Below are positions 47,918 through 57,341 of a stretch of DNA of 64,000 bases, one piece after another. Under the pieces are notes generated by a model, which did no database searches, was not told the DNA's origin, and was given only the letters and a program-made list of their open reading frames with translations. This DNA is from Pyronema omphalodes (lineage: Eukaryota > Ascomycota > Pezizomycetes > Pezizales > Pyronemataceae). The DNA lies in NCBI GenBank assembly GCA_024516155.1, contig JAJJXM010000030.1, forward strand, positions 124,001 to 188,000, in the 5' to 3' direction. Each line of letters opens with the position of its first letter. The first letter of the stretch is position 1. The position numbers and the translations under genes were made by a program.

Positions 47918-48648
47918 ATGTATCCTCCATGCATCCTCATCTTCGTCTTCTCCCTGCTCGCCACCGTTATAGCCGCACCTCAATCCAACCACCCTCATCC
48001 ACACGAGCAAGTCGACATCAACATCGACGAACAATTCCCATTCACCTCTACTCTCCCCCTCAATGAACAGCCCAGTCAGCTCCCACTCCCTGGGCCAGAT
48101 ATGACACCCGATATCCGGATAATTATCGATATCGAATCCAAGTCACCTGTTGGACTCGGCCCTTGGGGTACCAGGAATTGGGTCAAGTTTGCTGGTGGAC
48201 GGTGGGCTTCAAGTTGGGGTAATGGGGTTGTGCAGGTTAGTACCGGCTACTACCCATTCTTTACTATGTTGTTTTATATTCTCTTTCATATACATAGATA
48301 ATACAGATAGCTAACATTAAGAAATAGCAAGGAGGACAGGATAATCAGCTTATCCTTAGCGATCTGTCAACAAACTTCCATGCGACATATGTTATGAAAA
48401 CGAATGATACAGATCCTGCTTACATTACCGTTACGACGACGGGGTGGAGGACGGGAAAAAAGGAAATATTAGAGGCATTAAATGATCCAGAGAAGGCAAA
48501 GGGAATTCTACCAAGTTGGTATAAGTTCAGGGCTGTGGTTAGTATGGAGAGTGGGGATGTTAGGTATAGGCACCTGAATACGAAGATGTGGGTGGGCACG
48601 GGGGGAAAGTGGGGGAAGAAGGTTGTGATAGATGGGTATCAACTGTAG
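47918..48648 (+). CDS. Secreted DUF3237-family protein
   Basis: Exons 47918-48235 and 48328-48648 (92-bp intron, GCTAAC branch site) encode 212 residues. Residues 1-20 are a signal peptide ending in AAP. A short Pro/His-rich linker precedes a DUF3237-like domain over about residues 70-210. That domain shows RNWVKFAGGRW, a Gln/Gly-rich turn across the splice junction, then a TYVMKTNDTDPAYITVTTTG strand pair and the end motif KMWVGTG followed by KKVVIDGYQL. These match the family's RNW, ARYxLxTDDGAxIYV and FVGxG blocks. DUF3237 proteins are small beta-barrels, often near catabolic or specialised-metabolism genes, and their biochemical role is poorly known to me. It is the first of four consecutive plus-strand genes. 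The Met at 47918 is the only in-frame ATG that leaves a signal peptide at the N-terminus. Confidence 0.82.
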
Positions 48649-49383
48649 GAGGGTATCAGTTGTGAGTTGGGGATAACTATCTACCCCGGATAGTTTATGG
48701 AGAGTAGAGAGGTACAATGTGTATGACTTAATGACTTACCCGTCGATACGAAATGTTTGATGCAGTTGGCCGAGGGAGAAGACCGAATGCGGAGAGATAC
48801 CTGTTGTAATAATACTAATAAAATACCTGTAATATCAAAAAGCAACACTTATGAATCAATACCTGTGAATCAATACATGTCAATCGATACCTAATGAAAG
48901 CCAAGTGATTTCATGAAAATTGCACGTATAACAAGAATATGCCCGGTCAATTATTGAAAAGTAATAACACAAAACATGTCGAGTGATACTCTATGCTTGA
49001 CGCACTACTCTAGCCCAACTAACCCTCGGACACCCTCAGCACTACACCTCCGCACTCATGATTTGAAGAACAGTCTTTCCCGCCGTCCCTCTCGGGGTGT
49101 TGATACTTATTCACGGCAACCGGTCTCCCCACTTCGCCAATGTTCTCCAACCTTCGATCGTCGCGTCGCTTGCTTACACAGCACCGGCAGCACCGGAACC
49201 CCGATGACCTCGCCCCCTAACTCCGTTGCTTGCCCTCTGCCATCATCTATAACGCCATCTTCGTCCGCTGCCGCGCAAAGGGACTCCGGAACACGAACTT
49301 CAGATTGCAAATTCTACGCGTCCCACGCTATCGCATCTCGCATAATGGTCTTGGTGGGCTCGATTAGCGTAGAGCGCGAGAAT
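48649..49383. other. Intergenic gap upstream of the transcription factor
   Basis: Holds the end of the DUF3237 gene and the promoter of the transcription factor. A frame open from 48976 is in phase with the transcription factor and could be an N-terminal extension of up to 136 residues, but it is low-complexity and Ser/Pro-rich, so I start the gene at 49384. Confidence 0.45.
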
Positions 49384-50991
49384 ATGGACAGCACAACTGC
49401 ATCGATGAAGCCCAGTACGGCGCCGCAAGCCAATGAGGAGGTTTACGTCTGTAACGTATGCCACAAGGCCTTTGAGAAACGTACATATATAACACAACAT
49501 ACCCGCATTGCACGCGTACAATAGTGTTTCTAATTCCTGCCTGCAGGTACTTCTCGTGACCGACACACCCGCCGCTGCAGAAATAAACGTCCCGAAGATA
49601 CGATTCCGAGAAAGAAGAGTTGCAACCACTGCGCAACTGCAAAGGCCCGCTGCGACCAACGTCGCCCGAATTGCACTCGATGCCGAACGAAGGGGTTAGG
49701 CTGTCAATATGCCTATCAAGCCACCCCAGTGCATTCAGTGCACTCCCCGCCGAGCGAACATCAGCTTCATGATATTGGCGGTCCGATTGATTTGGGCTTC
49801 AATGACCCGCTGATAATGGGTGATGTTGATATGAATATGGGCGCTGCTGGGGATATTTTTGGTGGTTGGGGACAAAACTGCGCTGCAACATCACAATTAA
49901 GTTTGACCCGGCCGCAGGATCGCCGCGATTACTTTCCTACAGAGACGCAAATGCAATTTGGAACACCATCGCTCACTCTTACCTCCTCGAGCTCCTCCGC
50001 TTCAACTTCTCCATATCCAGAGTTTGACCTTGTTCCTGGATCATTTTATACCGATACCAATACTAGCTGTTCTCAAGCAATTGCTACACCAGACTCGCCA
50101 AATACCTCGATGGTTAACCGCGCTCCTATAAGTGTATATCCACAAGTAGACCTTGTCAGTCGACTATTAAGCTCTTTCGTCCCACTTCTCAAAAAACCGA
50201 ATACAGCGCCTCCGTTTATACATCATTCACGTTTAGTACATCGAACAGAACCGCTTGCAAATGTGACCGCCCTAGTCCATATGACGTCAGTCAAATCACC
50301 AGAGAATAAATCTTTTGTGTCGTCCATGATTCTAGGAGAGTTCTATAGGCTAGAAAAGGCACTTACGAATCTGGATCCAGATGGAGAATGTACTTGGGAA
50401 GCACTGGAAAAATTCCAGGCTATGGTGGTTCTAGCTCTAGTCCGGATGTTTGATGGTGAAATGGAGCCTCGGGAATTACACACATTCGAAAACTGCAGTA
50501 CGAGGATTGGTCTTGCCGGATTATTCACAACTGGAAAGCCGAACAACGAAGAAACATGGGAAAAGTGGTTAATCGCCGAGTCAAAACGGAGGACTTTTGC
50601 AACCGTGTTTTTACTAGACCGAGTAAGTCTTGCTCTTGATAAGCCGTTAATTATCTTACTTACATGAAAATAGTTATTCCATTATCGCCAAAATCTTGCA
50701 CCGTTTTCGTGCGACGGAATGTCTGCTGTTCAATTACCGGCAGCTCGTAGTGTATGGGAAGCCGACTCAGAGAAAGAATGGAGAAAACAGAACGAAGCTG
50801 TTCGAACGTTCCCAGGTTGGAGCGGCGACATGGATGAATGGGTGACGCTCAAAGAGCTATGGGAAGGTTCACCAAGAATGGGGGTATGGTATGCTGGAAT
50901 CGATGCGCTGGGAACCGCAATGATGGCAGACTCGGTGGTACATGTAAGTGGGGCGATGAAACAAGCAAGGGAGAGATGCATGATGGGATGA
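49384..50991 (+). CDS. C2H2/C2HC plus Zn2Cys6 transcription factor
   Basis: Exons 49384-49480, 49547-50622 and 50674-50991 encode 496 residues; introns are 66 and 51 bp. Splicing joins CNVCHKAFEKR to TSRDRHTRRC and so completes a C2HC finger (C23, C26, H39, C43). A binuclear zinc cluster follows at C58, C61, C68, C75, C78 and C85. Fungal factors with this pair of domains bind DNA and often control a neighbouring gene set. The rest is a Ser-rich linker and a helical region with FHYRQNLAPF, resembling the regulatory middle domain of such factors. Without the first intron removed the frame stops before the zinc cluster. The start at 49384 has A at -3; an in-frame ATG at 48976 is an alternative. 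A GTAAGT sequence 48 bases before the stop might splice to a further 3' exon, so the C-terminus is less certain. The genes downstream on the same strand are oxidoreductases. Confidence 0.82.
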
Positions 50992-51929
50992 ATGGTTGAT
51001 GGGTTGATAAGTCGATTGACTGATGGTTCGATGAGAAGCATGGGTTTAAGTTGGGATATCCGGTGTTTTTGGCGCATTGGCGAATGTATATCTTATTCTT
51101 TTTTGTCTTTATGATACATATATATTATTGTAGGAGTTACTTTATTAGCAGCTTGCTGTTATAAAGCGATAAGAGAATGTGGGGAATGGAAAGTGGGGAC
51201 GGATCACAGTTTAATGACAAAATCTCTCGTGCAATCATGTGTTCAAAATTTAAGCAATCTCCAATCAACCCACCCGGGTTACTGGTTCAGATCGATACTA
51301 TATTTCATGCAATGCTCATCATATTTCCGCCCTGTCTCCACTGCCGTCAACTTTTCCACATCTTCCAGGCGTACCGAAGAATTATCCCTCCACTCCCGCG
51401 ACGATAGCCGACGTATGTCCCCGGTCTCCACCGCTAACCGCACCCGGCAACCCGACTAGGGCCCCACGAATCATCACAACCCAACCCCAACATAAAGATA
51501 CACAACCATAGAAATCAATGTCTTTATTCGGGTTTGCCACTGTAGGCAGTCCTCGCTTAACAAAGATACGATGGATGAATGCACCATGCAGTCTGCTTAC
51601 AGTTACGGATATAAAATAATATCAGAGGCTTCTATTTCAAATGAGGAAATCTTCTCGGCCTATACGCAGTCCAGAACTTCATCAACTTCCCCACAACGTC
51701 AGTTCTTAGTATCTCGATGCACTCGGACATAACATCGGCATCTTCGGACTCCACTCTTGCCCCACTAAGCGGAGACGGCAAAGAAGATGGACTGTGGCAC
51801 GCGCACAGCTTCTTGAAAATGGATGTCTAACAATAAGCAACTTGTCTAAGATGCCTTGCTGGACCTACTTTCATAAAGCTGCTGGCATCGTCAACACATT
51901 TTCCAACATTATTCCCAGAACAACCAACA
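50992..51929. other. Intergenic gap
   Basis: Holds the possible 3' extension of the transcription factor and the promoter of the flavin monooxygenase. Short open frames near 51180-51460 have no domain. Confidence 0.45.
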
Positions 51930-53539
51930 ATGTCTACAGACCCAAATAAACCCACCCAAAAGTTTGTGGCCATCATCGGCGCAGGAATCTCAGGTATAAT
52001 CCAAGGTTCAGAAGTCCACCGACAAAAAGTATGTCGCCGACCAGAAGAGGAAATGGTTATCTTCGAGAAAGCAAGTGGATTTGGAGGGGTTTGGCATGTA
52101 AACACCTACCCAGGTGCGGCTTGTGATATCGTTTCACATATTTACAGCGTTTCATGGTTTCCCAAATATGGTAAGACAACATTAAACCTTAAACCCAGTA
52201 CTCCACATCTATTTCACAAGTGATGAGCCCAGGCTAATAATAATCCCAAGACTGGTCCCGCCGCTACTCACCCCAGGACGAAATCCGCCGTTACTACAAC
52301 ACCATCGCGCACTACTATTCCCTCGAAAAATCAACCCTATTCAACACATTTGTCAAATCCGCCTACTGGAGCGACTCTGACCTCCTGTGGCATATCTGCG
52401 TAGTCCGTGATGACATCGAATACTACTATACCTCCTCCATCCTGATCTCCTGTATCGGCCAACTCAACCGTCCCAAACGAGCCCCCATCCCCGGTGCCTC
52501 TTTATTTACCGGTCCCCAATTCCACACAGCAGACTGGGACCATTCCATCGACCTAACCTCCAAACGAGTTGCTATTATCGGAACAGGACCATCTGCAGGC
52601 CAAGTCATTCCCTCCATTGCCCCAATCGTCAAAGAACTCCATGTCTTCCAACGCACCCCTCCTCACATTCTCCCCAGGAACGACTATGTCTTTTCTCCCC
52701 TAGTGAAAAACCTATTCCGATATGTACCAGGAGCTCAATGGCTTCACCATCTCTACCTCTACTACGACCAAGAAATCGGTCCCTATCGATCAGTCCACTA
52801 CGGAACAAAAGAACATATCGGAGCCGCAAAAGCATCACAGGACCACATGGAGCGACAAATTCCCCCCGAGAGACAAGATTTAAGAGAAAAATTCACCCCC
52901 GATTATCCATTTGGTTGTAAACGGCCTTTGTTTCTGGATAACTACTACCCGACCTTTCTTCGTCCTAATGTCCAACTACATACCATGCCACCAATTGAGA
53001 TTTCCGAAACAGCGGTCCAGGGAAAAGAGGTGGATGTAATTATCTGGGCAACTGGGTTTCAGACTCAAGATCTTCTGGGACATGTTGATGTCCGTGGGTC
53101 TGGAGGTGTAAAGTTGAAGCAGCAATGGGGGGATACGGCACAGGCATATCTTGGGACAACTGTGCATGGGTTTCCGAATTTGTTTTTTGTTTATGGTGCA
53201 GGAACTGGGTTGTTGTGGGGGAGCTTGACGTTCATGTTTGAGACTCAGGCGCTGTGGAACGTTAAGATGATGAAGGAGGTCTATGCGAAGGGAAGAAAGG
53301 GGGTTAGGGTGGGCTATGCGGTTAGGGAGGAGAGAGAGGTGGAGTATAATTTGCAGATGCAGGAGAAGTTTGAACAGCTTGCGTTGGGGTCGAGTAAGTG
53401 TACGAGTTTTTATAAGAATTCGAAGGGAATGGTGACGACGAACTTTCCGTGGAGGTTGGCGGATTATTGGTGGAGGTTGTTGTGGATTAAGTGGGAGGAG
53501 TATGAGAAGTGGGAGAAGTTTATACCGATGCCCGTGTAG
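51930..53539 (+). CDS. Flavin-dependent monooxygenase, Baeyer-Villiger-like
   Basis: Exons 51930-52170 and 52251-53539 (80-bp intron) encode 509 residues. The FAD-binding Rossmann motif is G17-A-G19-I-S-G22. It is followed by GFGGVWHVNTYPGAACD, the conserved flavoprotein segment of Baeyer-Villiger enzymes and their relatives. The fingerprint appears as F166-T-G168-PQF-H172-T173-AD-W176-D177, with Asp where the classic motif has Pro. A second nucleotide-binding motif, G191-T-G193-P-S-A196, is for NADPH, and WATGF near residue 375 is the usual ATG motif. Such enzymes use NADPH and O2 to insert oxygen into ketones or to oxygenate N or S atoms; the substrate cannot be told from sequence. The C-terminus is intact and ends near WEKFIPMPV. 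The second exon has no Met at its start, so the two exons must be joined. Confidence 0.88.
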
Positions 53540-54618
53540 GAGGATGAATGGTTTTTTATTTTCTTATCTCTGCAATGTTTGGCGATGGGATATAGGTTTT
53601 AGGTTTCGGGAATTGGGCATGAGGATATGAGTTTTTATGGTTTGCGTTTTTCACATTGATGTTTAGTTATCATTCACTTATCTCAGATAATATTATGTCT
53701 ACCCATGATTTGGGTCCACATTATCCGGATGTTGATTCGGCGTTTTGACTTTCAGATATTGAGGATTACTGGTCTCACAACTCAGATGTAGATATACGGC
53801 AACAGCCGTTTTAGCAACGTAGTCTCATGCATCTTCTCTAGGGTTCGGCAGAGCAGGCCGGGAACTGGGTGTGTATAGCGCCATATGGCAACGGCACCTC
53901 CCGGTTTCGCGCTAGACAATTGGCGATCTGTCAGCTGCCAGCCAAACCTTTAAAACACTTTGTGTAACATCCGCGATGATATATTCCATGTTAATATCGA
54001 CAACTCGAGCTTCTGGTGATGTGGCAAGCCATGGAATTTGGTGGGTTTAGCAGATAAAATCTATCCGGAATTGAAATCAGGCTTTATAAGACCGGTTGCC
54101 ACGTTTTTCGCGTGAGAAGCTTGTGAAGCTTGGCTTTAGTAGAGCTCATATCTAAGGATCCGTTAAACACCTAAGGCATGGCCAGCGGAAGCTCTAGAAA
54201 ACATTTACTCATTGGCTTTTAAATCCCAAATTAGAAACTCAGCTTAACATCGCCCGCATTTAGGATTTCCAAACAAGTTGAGAACTGTCCAACCCAACCT
54301 CGGTACTTGCCTTTAGCAATCATCATGTCATCAAATTCCTCAGGACCGGTCATCGGCGCCCCTATCCCCATCTCTTCGGGAAAATGCGAACGCCAAACCA
54401 TCTTAAATCCACAATCTCCACTAGCTAAGGAAGATCCGGGTTAACCGAACCCTAAGGTAGAACTCACTAGATGTCCTGACGCAATGCGGTGATGCTATTA
54501 GTGATTAGTTCCGATCCATATGTCCATGAATACATATAACTTCTTGCTCCGGCAGCCACTTTTTCCTTTAGGAACAGTTCCGAAACTCCAAAATAAATCG
54601 AATTATCCGCCTTAAACA
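53540..54618. other. Intergenic gap
   Basis: 1.1 kb between the monooxygenase and the SDR gene, with no supported gene or repeat. It holds the SDR promoter. Confidence 0.5.
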
Positions 54619-55509
54619 ATGTCTGCCTTCGAATTCAAAACCATTCTCATCATCGGTGCCACCTCCGGAATCGGCTGGGCTCTCGCAGAACGTTTCGTCA
54701 CCGAAGGACGCCAGGTCATCATCTCCGGACGTCGCCAGGAACGTCTTGATGAATTCACCACCAAGTACCCCGCTGTAAAATCCTATGTTTTCGACTGCAC
54801 CAAAACCGATACCATCCACCGCTTTGCCTCTACGTATATATCTCCCTATCCTTCATCCCAACTCCTACTAACCCCATCAGTGTCGCAACCGAAAACCCTA
54901 CTCTCGACTGTGTCATCCTCAACGCCGGCAAACAACGCGGCTTCAACTTCTCCCGTCCTGAAACCGTCGACCTATCAGTCATCGACGATGAAGTCCTCAC
55001 CAACTACACCTCCCAGCTTCACCTGACCCAGGCATTCCTTCCCTACCTCTTGAAGAAAGAGAAGGCTAGCTTGGTCTACACCACCTCTGGATTAGCCATG
55101 GTACCCCTCGGAAGATGTCCCAACTACTGCGCTACCAAGGCCGCATTACATCATTTCTGTATCTCGCTTAGAGCCCATCTTAAGGATACCTCCGTGAGAG
55201 TTATTGAGATTATGCCCCCGGCTGTACAGACGGAATTGCATGATGAGAGATACCAGCCTGGTAGGTTTACTTGTTACCTCTATGAAAGTAGAGACAGCTA
55301 ATAAAAACCCACTAGATATCAAAGACGGTGCATCCATCGGTATGCCCCTCCAGGCTTTCATAAACGAGACTTGGGAGGACCTAGTCAAGGGCCAAGAACA
55401 CGATGAGTACCCTATCGGTATGGCAAAACACTGGTATAACCAGATTGAACCTCTTCGTCAGGAAGCTGGAAAGCACTTGCCTATGAACCCTGCCAATGTT
55501 GATTTGTAG
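54619..55509 (+). CDS. Short-chain dehydrogenase/reductase (SDR)
   Basis: Exons 54619-54833, 54881-55260 and 55316-55509 (introns 47 and 55 bp) encode 262 residues. The cofactor motif is G13-x3-G17-I-G19, followed by the Rossmann signature N86-A-G88. The catalytic residues are S141, Y154 and K158, with the normal 13-residue Ser-Tyr spacing and YxxxK. All are intact, so it should be an active NAD(P)-dependent oxidoreductase of the classical SDR type; the Arg-rich segment after the first beta-strand (SGRRQER) suggests NADP preference. The C-terminal region (residues 190-262) carries the substrate-determining part, which I cannot interpret. It is the last of four consecutive plus-strand genes, about 1.1 kb downstream of the monooxygenase. 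Reduction or oxidation of the same substrate class is an inference from context. Confidence 0.9.
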
Positions 55510-56220
55510 ACTCTGGACTCTGGAGGAAGAGTTGGTTGGGCTAGGTAGGTGGTGTAGGTTGGCTAGGCTGGTTCCTGGATGATATTGAGGTAAAAATAGT
55601 GGCGGAGATAGTGAATGTTGATTTATTATTCAAAATTATATTGATAGATATCCTGACTGAAAGAAATTTTCCTAAAAATATATTTGTCACAATACACTGA
55701 TCGAGACAAGAAACAAAAAGAATCCAAACCGTGGGGTACCCCAATCTTCATCAAGAACCCATACAGTCCACCTAACAAAGAAAAAAGCACAGGGATACGT
55801 CCCATCATCCATCACAAAAAGCGAGTGATAGAATAAGTACTTTACACCATATAACCGCGGTACACTTTCAAAAATCTTTCTAAAGTTCAAATAGCAGTTG
55901 ATCGTCCATTTCTTACAAAGCTCATGTAACGTCGCATACAACCAACTGACTGATAGAAACAGAGTGCAAGAAACACATACAGAACAAAGAAAAATTCAAC
56001 AAACCATGTAGTCACGGTGTTTCGACCTCCGAGTGATGGAACCAGGATTATCGAGGCACACGGGATACTCCAAGCGTACACGATGTGAAACTTCTTTGAC
56101 AATCCTCGTTACCAATCTTTCTTCAATCCTACAACCTCCAATACCTTTCCATCCTCAGAACCTATCAAATCCCATATGTACCTATGTCAAAACATTCCTT
56201 CCGAAGCAAAAAATATGAAA
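55510..56220. other. Intergenic gap
   Basis: Holds the 3' end of the SDR gene and AT-rich DNA up to the tRNA gene. No supported gene. Confidence 0.5.
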
Positions 56221-56292
56221 TGACCCCGACGCGATTTGAACGCGCAACCTTCTGGACTGGAATCAGATGCGCTACCCTTGCGCCACGGAGTC
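56221..56292 (-). tRNA. tRNA-Trp (CCA), no intron
   Basis: A 72-base cloverleaf on the minus strand. The acceptor stem GACTCCG pairs with CGGGGTC (one G-T), the D stem is GCGC/GCGC, and the anticodon loop is TTCCAGT with anticodon CCA. The T stem is GCGCG/CGCGT with loop TTCAAAT, and the discriminator is A. The anticodon stem TCTGA/CCAGA has one A-C mismatch next to the loop. It lacks an intron. All other parts agree with a functional gene. Confidence 0.9.
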
Positions 56293-56636
56293 CGATTCAC
56301 GGTAACTTTGTACCTAACCCAACACAGCACCTTGCTCATTACATTACCTAGCCCATTAAAACACCAAACTGTCACAACACCATAAATAAACCAAAACCTC
56401 CCGCATTATCCGAATTGCACCATCATTCTAAGTTTCAGCATCATCCATCTATGATCTATGTACCGCGACAAAGAACATCTCCCCTTCAAGATAAAGAAAA
56501 TCAATTATGAGAATATAAAAGCGTAATCGATCATGAAGCTTGCCGCTCCATCGAAAGCGTCTACCTGCGTCCCAGATAATTAGCCATCCATACCAAAATT
56601 TCTTGAACTTCACAGCAATTACAACTACCTACCGCG
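56293..56636. other. Intergenic gap
   Basis: 344 bases between the tRNA and the small Cys-rich protein gene; it holds that gene's promoter. Nothing else seen. Confidence 0.5.
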
Positions 56637-56924
56637 ATGGCTATCGCCACAAAAACCGACTACCGCTATACTTGTCACCTATGCGGCGAACAGAATTTCA
56701 TTTTAGCGCGGATGAAAGAAGACACCCTGAAGACACAGACTTTAGAGGCAACAGTACCTCCGCCAGTGCGTAGATGGAAGTGTGTTTGTGAGCATAATGC
56801 ATGCTCTGCATGTTTGTTTAGTACACGAGTGACGGAGATGAGACGTCATCGTATCTGGCGGGGACCTTGGAAGACAATCCAGCCGTCTTGGCTGAGGGAA
56901 AATGTTGTGGTTAACAAAGAATGA
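56637..56924 (+). CDS. Small protein with zinc-ribbon-like cysteines
   Basis: A single exon of 95 residues. Two cysteine groups stand out: YTCHLCGEQN near residue 12-20 and WKCVCEHNACSACLFS in the middle. The spacing C-x2-C, about 32 residues, then C-x-C and C-x2-C is compatible with zinc binding. The C-terminal third is basic and rich in Trp and Arg. There is no signal peptide, so an intracellular product is expected. The ATG has a strong context (CGCGATGGC). Similar small proteins with Trp-x-Cys and His-x2-Cys-x2-Cys endings occur in filamentous fungi, as far as I recall, without known function. It stands alone between a tRNA gene and a minus-strand gene. Confidence 0.65.
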   Translation: MAIATKTDYRYTCHLCGEQNFILARMKEDTLKTQTLEATVPPPVRRWKCVCEHNACSACLFSTRVTEMRRHRIWRGPWKTIQPSWLRENVVVNKE

Positions 56925-57341
56925 GCTCACCAAGGTTACTTGACTCACAGTTGGTGAATGTTCTCAAGTCATTTGTCTTCAATCATTAGTCAATTCCAGT
57001 GGACTAAACGCATACTAAGCGCATACAACAATTAAAGAGGTGCCAAGATCCCTTCACATACAGTACCTCTTGAACCAATTTTGCATATCTGCGGCAGAAG
57101 TTATCATCAGCCTCATGATTATAACAAATAAAAGAAAACACCAATAACATAGCCCCCAATAAGGCATACTATAAAAGCCTAGACAACCGCAAAATACATC
57201 TTCACTCGTGATTTACTAAATTCATCGGGTATAAACACAACAAAGCCAGAATAGCAGCAATCATGATACAGTCGTTAATAAACCCCATCACATAAATGCT
57301 CGGAAATTTTCCGTCAATCAAGTTTCACAAATTTACCACTT
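56925..57341. other. Convergent intergenic gap
   Basis: Contains two 3' ends and AT-rich DNA. Nothing else seen. Confidence 0.5.

Noticed and set aside
48976..49383. In-phase N-terminal extension of the dual zinc-finger regulator
   Set aside because: Open and beginning with ATG, but Ser/Pro-rich with no features. The Met at 49384 has a better context and sits just before the first finger. Kept only as an alternative start.
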